Shown here in pieces: positions 22,396-31,882 of a stretch of DNA of 64,000 nucleotides. The notes below the pieces were generated by a model. It was not told where the DNA came from. It worked only from the letters and a program-made list of their open reading frames with translations, and did no database searches. This DNA is from Siphonodentalium dalli. Its lineage: Eukaryota > Mollusca > Scaphopoda > Gadilida > Siphonodentaliidae. The DNA is taken from positions 58,981,301-59,045,300 of the forward strand of contig CP136061.1 in NCBI GenBank assembly GCA_032622095.1, in the 5' to 3' direction. Position 1 is the stretch's first letter. Each line of letters starts with the position of its first letter. The translations under genes and the position numbers were made by a program.

Positions 22396-22774
22396 CCGGA
22401 GCTTCTAACGCTCTCCGCTATACACCCCACCCACATATTAAGCTCATGTTGAGAATGCACGAGTACGATGGCTAACGTTCTGAAATGCATATCAACTGAA
22501 TTTTAATCAAGAAAAGTTACTATCGGCTCATCGGGGGCAATGTCGATGGTTGTGATCGATATGAAAATGATTTTTCTTTCAGATGATACCGGATTGCATC
22601 GATAACAACCATCGGCATTACTCCCAGTGAGCCGAGTAACTTTTATTTATCAAAATTCAGTTGCTATGCATTTCAGAAAATTCAGCCATCATGCTCCTTC
22701 TCTACTGTGGGAGGTTTAGCGTATGTTGTGGGTTGGTGTATAGCGGAGCGCGTTACAAGCTCCTGGGGATCAGC
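22396..22774. mobile_element. Hairpin MITE with ~180-bp arms
   Basis: The whole unit is an imperfect palindrome. Left GGAGCTTCTAACGCTCTCCG mirrors the right end GGAGCTTGTAACGCGCTCCG (other strand). The arms stay similar inward through TGATGGCT/CGATGGCT, GAAATGCATA.CAACTGAA and AAAAGTTACT..CGGCTCA to a centre near 22585. No coding content. Related by its TAACGCG.TCCGCT words to the small element at 15761-15915. Confidence 0.7.
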
Positions 22775-23084
22775 ATGTTCGTGTTAAATGTAATGAACAA
22801 TTAAAGATCATTGATAACAGATCTTAGACTTATTAGAGCAAAGTTGTTAACATTGCGAGTATACACCTTGAGAATGGCAGCAACAATTAGCATTATTATT
22901 TATTTGAAAAAACCTGTGTTCTCAGGGAGTTTCGTCGTAACTGAAATTGTCACTATTGTTTTCAGGGCCGGGAAACTCCGTCACGTGACCGCTAATTTCG
23001 TCACCAAAATTTCCGAGTAAAACACAATGTTGTCTACTATATGCTTGTTTTTCAGAACTGCGGAGTGGCGTAGAGGACAGTTTG

Positions 23085-23268
23085 TAGTTTTTGACGTGTA
23101 TTGCTTATTGCTTAAATTTATAAAATATTCAAGTGTTTGACTGATTCCTAAACAAAAAAATATATATTTGGACAATATTTGAATGTGCGCATAATTGTTT
23201 TTTGTTTGGGCATCAATCAAACACCTGAATATTTTATAAGTTTATACAATTATCCATACACGTCAAAA
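23085..23268. mobile_element. Small hairpin MITE, ~180 bp
   Basis: TTTTTGACGTGTATTGCTTA...TAAAATATTCAAGTGTTTGA on the left is mirrored by the right arm ending CATACACGTCAAAA. The two arms of about 75 bp are separated by a short AT-rich centre. No coding content. Confidence 0.65.
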
Positions 23269-23407
23269 TATATAAATATATCAAAGATATCATTTATCTC
23301 GCGAGGCGAAACAGATCAAATGGAACCACAAGTGTACACAGTTTGGTTAAGTGCGGTCGGTCCGTTAATAGATTGATTTTTTTTATTTAAAACCAATAAA
23401 ATGACAT

Positions 23408-23830
23408 AGCTGTAGCACGTTACTAAAAGCTTGTGATGGATTCAGTATTACTAGTAATTTGTGTCCCAGAATTAGATCCGTATCTCCGAGATTATCCGTC
23501 ATTTCATAAATATATCTCAACAATATCACAGCGTCAAAAGAATAGCAGACTCCGTAACTGGGCGATATGTCATGCGGCATGGTTCTCAAATCACGTTGCG
23601 ATGAAAATTGAAGAATAGCTGTAGTACGTTACTAAAATCTTGTGATGGATTCAGTGATAATGTGTGTCCCAGGATTGGATCCGTATCTCCGAGATTATCC
23701 GTCATAAATATATTTCAATATCACTGCATCACCGGCGTTCCGATCAAAATAATAGCAGACTCCGTAACTGGGTGATATGTCATGGCGACATGGTTCTCAA
23801 ATCATGTTTCGATGAAAATTGAAGATTATG
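23408..23830 (+). repeat. Two-copy tandem duplication, ~208 bp
   Basis: TAGCTGTAGCACGTTACTAA at about 23408 is repeated as TAGCTGTAGTACGTTACTAA at about 23616. Both copies run through GATCCGTATCTCCGAGATTA and ATAGCAGACTCCGTAACTGG to ATGAAAATTGAAGA. Small indels separate the copies. No coding potential. Confidence 0.75.
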
Positions 23831-23905
23831 ATCCATCGTCCTTTTTACTTGTACTTGTATGTTGTACTAGTAGCCAACAAACTTGTGACTCATGAGTCAT
23901 GCATG

Positions 23906-24823
23906 TGTAGTCAACTGGGGTTCCCATAAGCGGGGAGGGGCTGTGGACACTACTTAGTGGGTGCAGGTTCCCAAGTCTTATTGTTTCCACACTCCCCGGG
24001 CCAGTTTAATAGAATAGAATAGTGAGGTAATTATGAGTTTATTAATCAATATCATGGTTCTATGTTGAATATCTAAGTTTGATATGTTTGACAAGTTCAA
24101 ATACAATTACTGGTTTTATATATATATTCTCAACTTCTAGTACAATAAATGCCCTAATAACCTACTTCCGGTCATATATGAGAGAACCGGGTAAACTGTC
24201 AGAATACGTCACTTCCGGTACAGAAAGTGTCCAAAATAACCTACTTCCGGTCATATATATGAGAGAACCGGGTAAACTGTCAGAATACGTCACTTCCGGT
24301 ACAGAAAGTGTCCAAAATAACCTACTTCCGGTCATATACCATATAGAACCGGTTAAACTGTCAGAATACGCCACTTCCGGTACAGAAAGTGGACGGAGAA
24401 ATCTACTTCCGGTAAATATGTATTAGCAGACAGTGTACACAGCCGGAGAATACAACTTCCGGTAATATAAAATGTTCCCTAATTTCGTGGTAATTAAATG
24501 TCCCCCAAAACTGTTGCCTTTAGCTGGGTAGTCAGAGTTATTAGTAAGAGATGGTGACCATACTCGGGATAATTCTGACTGAACCAATGTTGCAAGAAAC
24601 AGTGGCCTTTTTATACGATTTGAGCGGATCGGGAGATCGTATTGGCCGACCAATCGAAGGTCACCGCTCAAATCGACGAATCAGAACCACTGCCCCCTTG
24701 CACCCATTGGATCAGTCCAAAGTTGACGTGGTGACCAGCTCACCAATAATGGGCCTTTAGAAAAAAGACACCTTACAGGTAAGACCTGTTAACAAGTGGG
24801 TGAAATCACCCAACATTACCACA
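23906..24823 (-). repeat. 3' LTR of the Ty3/gypsy element
   Basis: 918 bp, TG...CA termini, equal by eye to 31173-32090. It contains the 81-bp ETS-rich repeats (24160-24420), a TATA box near 24606-24615 and an AATAAA-type signal on the minus strand (24038-24043) that could direct transcript 3' ends about 110 bp before the LTR edge. Confidence 0.95.
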
Positions 24824-24836
24824 CTCCTCCCTCCTT
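24824..24836 (-). promoter_or_regulatory. Polypurine tract
   Basis: Minus-strand AAGGAGGGAGGAG lies directly against the 3' LTR, the standard position and composition of the plus-strand primer of LTR retrotransposons. Confidence 0.85.
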
Positions 24837-24903
24837 AAAAATCACAATGTATGCATTGTGAAAGAATATTCTGTCCCTGTAACTACGAACTGTTTTGTCT
24901 ATT

Positions 24904-25455
24904 CTAATTGTCAACAGTAACCACTGTTTCTTCCGGATCCTCTCCGTGTCGAAGCCAGTTCTTCTTTGTCCTTACAATGACCTTTGATCCCCTCATGAAT
25001 GTTTCCTGATCCCGACGAACAGTCTGACTTGGAAGGTTCATCGGTTTGGCTTCTGCCAAAATCACACGCCTGCTATCACTAGCTCGTAACCTTTCGTCCT
25101 CTCGCATTTGTGTAGCTCGTTCCTGGTCCGGTCGTCTTGGTGCCAGAGTGTCGCCTGGACTTATATATAAAGAATTTATTACATGATTGTTAACAACACC
25201 ACTATGTGCAACATCCTTCTGGTGTCGGTACAGGCGATCCTTTCTTTTAAATTTTAATAAGCATCCACCACACTGAAAGTTTAATATAGTTGGCTGATGA
25301 ATCTTCGTCCAGTGCTCCATAAAGCGGTTATATCTCGGATACGTGAAGGTTGTGCATCCCTTAACTGGGCAGGCTTGACCAGTAATAGGAAAGATTGGTC
25401 TCTCTTCTTGTAGAAACTTCGAAACCTCGTTATCTACAATCTCGACTTCCTCCAT
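24904..25455 (-). CDS. Third ORF of the retrotransposon: two C2H2 zinc fingers, role unknown
   Basis: A 183-residue protein encoded after pol and before the polypurine tract, where env would sit in an enveloped relative. It has no signal peptide or membrane segment, so it is not an envelope. Two C2H2-type fingers are visible: C29-x4-C34-x13-H48-x4-H53 and C62-x2-C65-x12-H78-x5-H84. A charged, Arg-rich tail follows (RRPDQERATQMREDERLRAS; IVRTKKNWLRHG). The ATG lies four bases after TTTCATTCTAG, a good 3' splice-site match, 68 bases past the pol stop, suggesting a spliced subgenomic message; no matching donor was fixed. The intact frame in a young element argues for function, possibly nucleic-acid binding, chromatin targeting or regulation of the LTR. 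Function is inference. Confidence 0.8.
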   Translation of the reverse strand: MEEVEIVDNEVSKFLQEERPIFPITGQACPVKGCTTFTYPRYNRFMEHWTKIHQPTILNFQCGGCLLKFKRKDRLYRHQKDVAHSGVVNNHVINSLYISPGDTLAPRRPDQERATQMREDERLRASDSRRVILAEAKPMNLPSQTVRRDQETFMRGSKVIVRTKKNWLRHGEDPEETVVTVDN

Positions 25456-25476
25456 TTCCTAGAATGAAACTGATTC
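25456..25476 (-). promoter_or_regulatory. Putative splice acceptor for the third ORF
   Basis: The minus strand reads CAGTTTCATTCTAG then GAAATGG: a pyrimidine-rich stretch, AG at 25460-25459, and the ORF3 start codon four bases into the exon. It would let a spliced RNA place ORF3 first. No RNA evidence is available here. Confidence 0.45.
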
Positions 25477-25523
25477 TTATATTAAAATATCAATTATACT
25501 CAACCTCATTTAACAAAACATAT

Positions 25524-28500
25524 TTACAATGAAGGGCTATACACCTGTCGGGGTTTTATTTGACGCCCTCCCCTTGTAGTCCTTGGTAACGGTACTGGGG
25601 TCTGCTCAACTTCCCAATTTATTGACTCAGTGGATTCGAATGACTCATTCATATCATCCGATTCGGAATCATTATCTACCCAGGAAAGGGGTGCATTTCT
25701 ACCATTATATGGTTTAAGGTGGTCTATATGGACCGATTTGGGATTTTCTGCCTCATTCCGTTGGATTTTTACTGTTACATCAGATATAAATTCAATTACT
25801 AAGTAGGGGCCAATCCAATTTAATGCTAATTTTTTCTTAACATTTGGAGGGTACCATCTCCATACCCAATCTCCCACGGTGAACTCAGTTGTTTTTATAT
25901 TTAAATCATAATACTGTTTGTTCCTTGTGGCACAAACACCCAATTGTTGGTTAGCATACTCAAAAGATGCCCTCATTGCACTCTGCACCCAGTGAACGTA
26001 CTGAATAGGGCATACATTTTCATTTCCATTAGGGTCTTCAACCATGACATCCAGGGGGAAGTTAATTTCATGTCCCAACATGATTAAATTTGGTGTACAT
26101 CGAGTACTTTTATGTACAGAGGCCCTATACGCCATGAGGAGATAGGGTAAATGATCATCCCAGTTATTTTGATTCCCATTGACGAATAATGACAACATTT
26201 GTATTAGAGTACGATTAAATCGCTCGACCATACCATCTGATTGAGGGCGATACGGGGTTGTTCTGGACTTTTCTATTCCCAATTTTGAGCAAATCTCTGC
26301 AAAAAGAATAGATTCAAATTCACGACCCTGGTCGGTGTGTATCCGGGTTGGACAACCAAATCGACAAATGAATTGAGTAACTAATACATTGGCCACTGTT
26401 TGTGCAGTATGGTTTGGACTTGGAAAAGCTTCCTTCCATTTAGAAAAATAATCACCTATGACTATGATGTATTCATTACCGTGATCAGACTTAGGTAAAG
26501 GACCTAAGATATCAATGGCTATACACTGCAGGGGTTGAGAATTTATAATGTGCTGAAGTGGGAATTTGCCCAACCCAGGTCCAGGTTTCCGTTGCGCACA
26601 TAGGTCACATTCATTACACCACCTTTTGACGTCTTCCCCCATCCCTGGCCAATAAAAGCGCATTTTAATGGAATCAAGTGTGCGATCAAACCCAAAATGA
26701 CCCGCAATTTGATCACTGTGCAACCTCTGAAAAATAAAGTCCCTTAGTGGCTGGGGTGCAACCAACTGCAAGTGTTTTTGGCCTGACTGTTCAGAGTGGC
26801 GGTATAATAATCCATTCACTATTTCCAATCTTTCCCATTGGGCAAGGAAAGGCCTTATATTAAAACCCAGTTTATCCACCTCAGTTTTAGGAGGCCGCTC
26901 ATCAGATAACTGTCTATTACTGAGTACCCATGCAATCTTATTATCCTGATGCTGCTCTTGTTTTAACTCCTCGTGGCTCCATGTATCTAGCCAATTAGAT
27001 TGGGTGGGGTTACTACTATTGGTTTTGGGATCTTCATTAGTTAAAGTTTTATTTGCACTTTGTACCTCGTTTTCCAATGGAAAAATGGTCATGACCCATG
27101 ATGCATAAGTTTCCCCTTGGTTTTCATCTACCGATTCTTCAATGGGCTGTATCAGATTACATTCACTTCCCGAATTGAGTGGGTTTGTTAACTCAGAATT
27201 TACAACTCCTACAACTGAACAACCAGGGGCAGGTGGTATGGATGGTACCAATCGCTTCGAGACCAACTCATCAGGATGTTTGGACACCATTAAGGCACCA
27301 GTGTCGTGTGAGCTCTTCGGTTTTTGAAGGTGGCCGACGTCCTGTCCACCTGAACAAGAGGGACAACTAGCAAAGACACCTACACATTTCTTCCACTCAA
27401 TCCGAGACAGTGAATCTGCATTAATATGACGATTCCCAGGTCGGTGTTCCATTTTAAAGGAATATATATCAATTTCATGAATCCAACGTGCTACCATACC
27501 ATCTGGTTCTCGAAAGTTGCGCAACCAAATGAGCGAAGCATGATCCGTTCGAATTGTGAAGTGAGCTCCCATTAGATAATGCTTAAAATGCTTTAAAAAG
27601 ACTACTACTGCCAAAAGCTCCCTTTTCGTAGTGCAATACTGCCTCTGTGAATTACTCAATGAATGACTAGCATAAGCCACGACTCGTTCCTCACCATCTT
27701 GTATTTGTGAAAGTATCGCTCCGATTCCAGTTCCACTAGCATCAGTGTCTAAGATGAACTTGTCTGTCGATGTAGGCAATACTAACAATGGAGGTGAAAT
27801 TAAAGATAACTTCAATTTTTCAAAGGACTGTTGACATTTTTCATCCCAAATGAAGAGAATATTTTTCCTTGTCAGCTGAGTTAAAGGAAAAGAAACCTGT
27901 GCAAAACTTATTATGTACTTTCTGTAGTAACCACAAAAACCCAAAAACCCTCGTACTTGTTTCTTGGTGGAAGGAACTGGCCAGTCACGAACAACTTCTA
28001 ACTTGCGTGAGTCACATTTTATTCCTTTTGCTGATACAATATGTCCAAGAAAGCAGACCTCCTTTTGGAACAATGCACATTTAGATGGCTTTAATTTTAG
28101 TTGAGCCTGTCGAAAACGATTGAAAACCAAGGCAAGATTCTGTAGAGTTTCTCCAAAAGAATTCCCAAATACCATGACGTCATCGAGGTAGCATAAGGCC
28201 TGTTTCCATTGCAAACCCTGTAAAACTCTTTCCATTAACCTCTCAAACGTGGCAGGAGCATTAGACAGGCCAAATGGCATAACATTAAAGTGAAAGAGTC
28301 CTCTATGACAACTGAAAGCAGTCTTGTTTTTGTCCTGTTCATGAAGAGGTACCTGCCAGTAACCACTGGCCAAATCGAGCGTACAGAACCATTTTTTGTT
28401 AGCCAAACAATCAAGGGTGTCGTCTATCCGAGGAAGAGGGAATGCATCCCGTCTGACCTTGGAATTAACCAACCGGAAGTCAATACAAAATCTATGGGTC

Positions 28501-29645
28501 CCATCTTTTTTTCTAACCATGCATATAGGAGACGCCCATGCACTATCACTAGGTTCCACGATGTTCTCTTTCAACATTTCATCGAGCTCTTTATCAATGA
28601 TCTCTCGCTGGGCAATTGGAACTCGTCGCGGGGGAACCCTATGTGGGGTGTTACCCTGAGTATCAATTTTGTGAGATACCAAATGTGTTTTCCCAAGTTT
28701 TCCCCCAGGAGCACGAAAAATGTCTTGAAAATGCAAAAGAAGAGCTGCTAATTCACTCTGTTCCTGTTTAGTGAGGTCAGCTGAAGAGCCCTCTAATACA
28801 GATTGCAAAAAATCGGGTAATTTGTCAGGTGAAATACCTGGATGCGTGATGTCATAATTAATTGCGTCAGTCATAACACTAACAGAGGATACTTGACCAA
28901 TTGAATCACCAGCTTTTAAGTGAACAGTTTTACCTTTCATATTTAAAGCAGACACATACACCTTTGTTTGGTCTGATTTAACCACTGTTTTAGCTATCAG
29001 AATCCCTTTATCAGAGAGTGTTTTATGGGGTTCCACGAGGGCCTCTTTGCCATCAATAGGACGGTTAATGGAGCCTTCCAGAATAACTTCAGAATATGGC
29101 GGTATTGTTTGATCATCTTGAATTTTCAAGCAGGCACTGGAATAAGAGGGTTGTTGGAAAAGCCGTACATCCCCCTCTTTAAGGGTTAGTGTTCTTTTAG
29201 AAATATCTAATTTAGCCTGGTTTTGTATAAGAAAATCTAAGCCCAGAATACCTGAGAAATTGTTGATGTTGGCAACTAAGAAGTCTTGCTGTACTGCGAA
29301 GACTGGAAATTCCATTGTCAAGGTAACAGTCCCATGAATATTCAATTCCTGACCATTAGCAGTAGAGAGTTTTATATCAGAGGATTTCATGGAAATATCA
29401 GATAATTTTAACTGTTGACACAGGGTCTCATTCAGAATTGAAACAGGCGACCCTGTATCAACCAAAAAAGTGAAACATATGCCATTGATCACTACACGAC
29501 AAAATAGACAAGATGTTGATCCATGCATTGACAGAGTAGGTACATGATTAGGAGTCTTGGTGTAGGTAGAGGCAGACCCAGTTTCAGTCTTGTTTTCAAT
29601 GGGTGGTCGGTTTTGTTTAGAAAGGTTTACGGAGGCTGAGTTCAC
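25524..29645 (-). CDS. pol: Pol polyprotein: protease, reverse transcriptase, RNase H, integrase
   Basis: About 1373 residues. Aspartic protease: LVDTGSPVS (D63-T-G) and GILGLDFL. Reverse transcriptase: DLASGYWQVPL, MPFGLSNAPATFERLM and catalytic YLDD (Y486-D489). RNase H: DTDASG from D633 and KRELLAVV, ending with DHASLIWL. Integrase: N-terminal H-H-C-C zinc site (HSDQIAGHFG ... CNECDLC), then the D,D(35)E core at D1045, D1105 and E1141, and a C-terminal GPY-type module (WIGPYLVIEF, HIDHLKPYNG). No chromodomain follows. The frame has no ATG near its beginning; the first in-frame codon used here is GTG overlapping the gag stop, so expression probably uses -1 frameshifting from gag. All catalytic residues are present: potentially active. 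Confidence 0.95.
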   Translation of the reverse strand: MNSASVNLSKQNRPPIENKTETGSASTYTKTPNHVPTLSMHGSTSCLFCRVVINGICFTFLVDTGSPVSILNETLCQQLKLSDISMKSSDIKLSTANGQELNIHGTVTLTMEFPVFAVQQDFLVANINNFSGILGLDFLIQNQAKLDISKRTLTLKEGDVRLFQQPSYSSACLKIQDDQTIPPYSEVILEGSINRPIDGKEALVEPHKTLSDKGILIAKTVVKSDQTKVYVSALNMKGKTVHLKAGDSIGQVSSVSVMTDAINYDITHPGISPDKLPDFLQSVLEGSSADLTKQEQSELAALLLHFQDIFRAPGGKLGKTHLVSHKIDTQGNTPHRVPPRRVPIAQREIIDKELDEMLKENIVEPSDSAWASPICMVRKKDGTHRFCIDFRLVNSKVRRDAFPLPRIDDTLDCLANKKWFCTLDLASGYWQVPLHEQDKNKTAFSCHRGLFHFNVMPFGLSNAPATFERLMERVLQGLQWKQALCYLDDVMVFGNSFGETLQNLALVFNRFRQAQLKLKPSKCALFQKEVCFLGHIVSAKGIKCDSRKLEVVRDWPVPSTKKQVRGFLGFCGYYRKYIISFAQVSFPLTQLTRKNILFIWDEKCQQSFEKLKLSLISPPLLVLPTSTDKFILDTDASGTGIGAILSQIQDGEERVVAYASHSLSNSQRQYCTTKRELLAVVVFLKHFKHYLMGAHFTIRTDHASLIWLRNFREPDGMVARWIHEIDIYSFKMEHRPGNRHINADSLSRIEWKKCVGVFASCPSCSGGQDVGHLQKPKSSHDTGALMVSKHPDELVSKRLVPSIPPAPGCSVVGVVNSELTNPLNSGSECNLIQPIEESVDENQGETYASWVMTIFPLENEVQSANKTLTNEDPKTNSSNPTQSNWLDTWSHEELKQEQHQDNKIAWVLSNRQLSDERPPKTEVDKLGFNIRPFLAQWERLEIVNGLLYRHSEQSGQKHLQLVAPQPLRDFIFQRLHSDQIAGHFGFDRTLDSIKMRFYWPGMGEDVKRWCNECDLCAQRKPGPGLGKFPLQHIINSQPLQCIAIDILGPLPKSDHGNEYIIVIGDYFSKWKEAFPSPNHTAQTVANVLVTQFICRFGCPTRIHTDQGREFESILFAEICSKLGIEKSRTTPYRPQSDGMVERFNRTLIQMLSLFVNGNQNNWDDHLPYLLMAYRASVHKSTRCTPNLIMLGHEINFPLDVMVEDPNGNENVCPIQYVHWVQSAMRASFEYANQQLGVCATRNKQYYDLNIKTTEFTVGDWVWRWYPPNVKKKLALNWIGPYLVIEFISDVTVKIQRNEAENPKSVHIDHLKPYNGRNAPLSWVDNDSESDDMNESFESTESINWEVEQTPVPLPRTTRGGRQIKPRQVYSPSL

Positions 29646-31009
29646 GACCCTGAATTCAGCCTGTCGTAGTTTTCCGACTGATTTCCGAAATTTGATTCCT
29701 GTTGCTGATCTGCCATTTTCCGCCTACACCGAGCCTCCACATGACCCAGTTTCTTGCAATAGTAACATGTGATTGGTCTATTGTAAGATGGTGGAGGGCG
29801 CATTTGAGTTTGACCTTGACCCTGAGTTTGACCTTGACCCCTAAGTTGGTTTTCCAGAGTTGAAATTCTATCAAGGAGCTGGCGTTCCACATTACTGCTA
29901 TCTTGAGGTAACCTTGGTTTGTCCAACGGGCCTTCAATTGATTCAAATTCAGATGATAAGGCAATAGCATGATTGAGTGTTAATGGGTGTCCATATTGGA
30001 CATGTTTTTTTAATTCAGAGTGCCCCAAACCCCAAATGAACTGTTCAACCAAAAAGGGCTCAACATTATTATGGGATAAGCCAGGGTATGCTTTTCTAGC
30101 CAATGTTGTTAATTCATAACCATATTCAACTACAGATTGGCCTACTTTCCTTGTGCATTGACGGAAATTCGACCGATGTGTTGACAACTGTTGAGATGGG
30201 CTGTACCGGCGTGTCAAAATTTCTTTAAGTATTTCATAATTGTGAGTTTGCCCTGGAGTTAGATTACCCAGAATGGCCTGTGAATTCCCTCGCAATTTGA
30301 TCAATAGATGATATGCCATTTCGGGTCCCTTCCAACCATTGAGCTTAGCAATAATTTCAAAATGAGTCAGGTAATCTTGAATGTCCCATTTCTTATCATC
30401 AAAAGTTTCAGGGTTCACTATTGGTTTGACAAATTTATTAGAAGATGATAACTGCTCAGAAAAAACTGGCTTGTGAACTGATTCATTTGTGGAAGAATTA
30501 TATACTGTGTGAGTGGGACCCATGTCCCGCTTGTGTACATATTGCGAAAATATATCTTGGCCATACAATGCCGAGTGCCCTGTTGCAATACCAGGAGTAT
30601 CATTTACATACCCTGAAATTGACTTACTGTATGCTGGGGTTTCCGGTACACACTGGGTAAAAGAACATTTACTCCCATTGAAACTTTGACTTGGAGTAGT
30701 CTTAAATGTTGAAAATGGAGTAGAGGCAACTGAGGTCACACACGAGGTTACAGTCGGTCCACCCCAACCCGAAGTGGTAATTTGTAAGGTATACCCATCT
30801 GGAAGCGAGCTATCCAGCCTATTATGACCCATTATGGAAGTGTCTACAACACTATCATTTGATACAACCCTTGGATTGATACCCATTGAGTGTAACAGTG
30901 TAGCAATATACCTGTCAGTACTTTCTGACTCATCATCAGACCCGACTAAAGGGTCATACAAACCCCGGGGTTCAGTCCTATCCCACCCTGTGGAATATTT
31001 CCCAGCCAT
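29642..31009 (-). CDS. gag: Gag protein of the Ty3/gypsy element
   Basis: A 455-residue structural protein that forms the virus-like particle and binds the element RNA. The N-terminal half is low-complexity, Ser/Thr rich. The middle (about residues 215-360) has the helical capsid-type pattern of gypsy Gag (AYHLLIKLRGNSQAILG, LTRRYSPSQ, FRQCTRKVGQSVVEYGYEL, FLVEQFIWGL). A single CCHC knuckle, C415-x2-C418-x4-H423-x4-C428, lies near the C-terminus, preceded by a Gln/Gly-rich linker. ATG context is AGC-ATG-GCT, 163 bases past the LTR. Its TGA overlaps the first codon of the pol frame by two bases (GTGA), with pol in the -1 frame. Frame is intact. Confidence 0.93.
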   Translation of the reverse strand: MAGKYSTGWDRTEPRGLYDPLVGSDDESESTDRYIATLLHSMGINPRVVSNDSVVDTSIMGHNRLDSSLPDGYTLQITTSGWGGPTVTSCVTSVASTPFSTFKTTPSQSFNGSKCSFTQCVPETPAYSKSISGYVNDTPGIATGHSALYGQDIFSQYVHKRDMGPTHTVYNSSTNESVHKPVFSEQLSSSNKFVKPIVNPETFDDKKWDIQDYLTHFEIIAKLNGWKGPEMAYHLLIKLRGNSQAILGNLTPGQTHNYEILKEILTRRYSPSQQLSTHRSNFRQCTRKVGQSVVEYGYELTTLARKAYPGLSHNNVEPFLVEQFIWGLGHSELKKHVQYGHPLTLNHAIALSSEFESIEGPLDKPRLPQDSSNVERQLLDRISTLENQLRGQGQTQGQGQTQMRPPPSYNRPITCYYCKKLGHVEARCRRKMADQQQESNFGNQSENYDRLNSGS

Positions 31010-31150
31010 AGCTCAACCTTTTTGGGGAAACAGTTATTCAAAAATATATAATTTTTGCAAAATTCAAACTTGAAATTTGAATATTACTTTAACATAAGAT
31101 AAATATTGAAAATGTGAATATATATGACGTCCTAAATTGTGACAAGAATA

Positions 31151-31168
31151 ATCCTGCTCACGGCACCA
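31151..31168 (-). promoter_or_regulatory. Primer binding site, probably tRNA-His
   Basis: Four bases inside the 5' LTR the minus strand reads TGGTGCCGTGAGCAGGAT. The TGG pairs with the CCA tail of a tRNA, and GTGCCGTGA matches the complement of the acceptor stem of animal tRNA-His. The last bases depend on the host tRNA and were not checked. Confidence 0.75.
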
Positions 31169-31426
31169 TAAATGTAGTCAACTGGGGTTCCCATAAGCGG
31201 GGAGGGGCTGTGGACACTACTTAGTGGGTGCAGGTTCCCAAGTCTTATTGTTTCCACACTCCCCGGGCCAGTTTAATAGAATAGAATAGTGAGGTAATTA
31301 TGAGTTTATTAATCAATATCATGGTTCTATGTTGAATATCTAAGTTTGATATGTTTGACAAGTTCAAATACAATTACTGGTTTTATATATATATTCTCAA
31401 CTTCTAGTACAATAAATGCCCTAATA

Positions 31427-31690
31427 ACCTACTTCCGGTCATATATGAGAGAACCGGGTAAACTGTCAGAATACGTCACTTCCGGTACAGAAAGTGTCCA
31501 AAATAACCTACTTCCGGTCATATATATGAGAGAACCGGGTAAACTGTCAGAATACGTCACTTCCGGTACAGAAAGTGTCCAAAATAACCTACTTCCGGTC
31601 ATATACCATATAGAACCGGTTAAACTGTCAGAATACGCCACTTCCGGTACAGAAAGTGGACGGAGAAATCTACTTCCGGTAAATATGTAT
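31427..31690. promoter_or_regulatory. Three 81-bp LTR repeats packed with ETS sites and ETS/CRE composites
   Basis: Three units at an 81-bp period each hold two ACTTCCGG words (CCGGAAGT on the other strand, the ETS-family consensus). Two of the units contain TACGTCACTTCCGG, the reverse complement of CCGGAAGTGACGTA, an ETS site abutting a CRE-like half-site. The third unit has a C-for-T change that breaks the CRE. Eight CTTCCGG words occur in this part of each LTR. The mirror set in the left LTR is 24160-24465. Role as an enhancer is inferred from the motif content. Confidence 0.7.
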
Positions 31691-31844
31691 TAGCAGACAG
31701 TGTACACAGCCGGAGAATACAACTTCCGGTAATATAAAATGTTCCCTAATTTCGTGGTAATTAAATGTCCCCCAAAACTGTTGCCTTTAGCTGGGTAGTC
31801 AGAGTTATTAGTAAGAGATGGTGACCATACTCGGGATAATTCTG

Positions 31845-31882
31845 ACTGAACCAATGTTGCAAGAAACAGTGGCCTTTTTATA
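31845..31882 (-). promoter_or_regulatory. LTR core promoter: TATA box and initiator-like site
   Basis: On the minus strand CGTATAAAAAGGCC (TATA at 31873-31882) is followed about 30 bases later by GTTCAGTCAG, whose TCAGT matches the arthropod-type initiator. The pair is correctly oriented for gag-pol. The same sequence lies at 24578-24615 in the other LTR. Confidence 0.65.

Noticed and set aside
21710-22475. Long plus-strand frames with VYRGVTMV repeats
   Set aside because: Simple translation of the ACCATGGT array, open in several frames at once.
24079-24426. Open frames inside the LTRs (repeat peptide YMREPGKLSEYVTSGTES)
   Set aside because: They translate the 81-bp LTR repeats, occur identically in both LTRs and oppose the element's sense strand.
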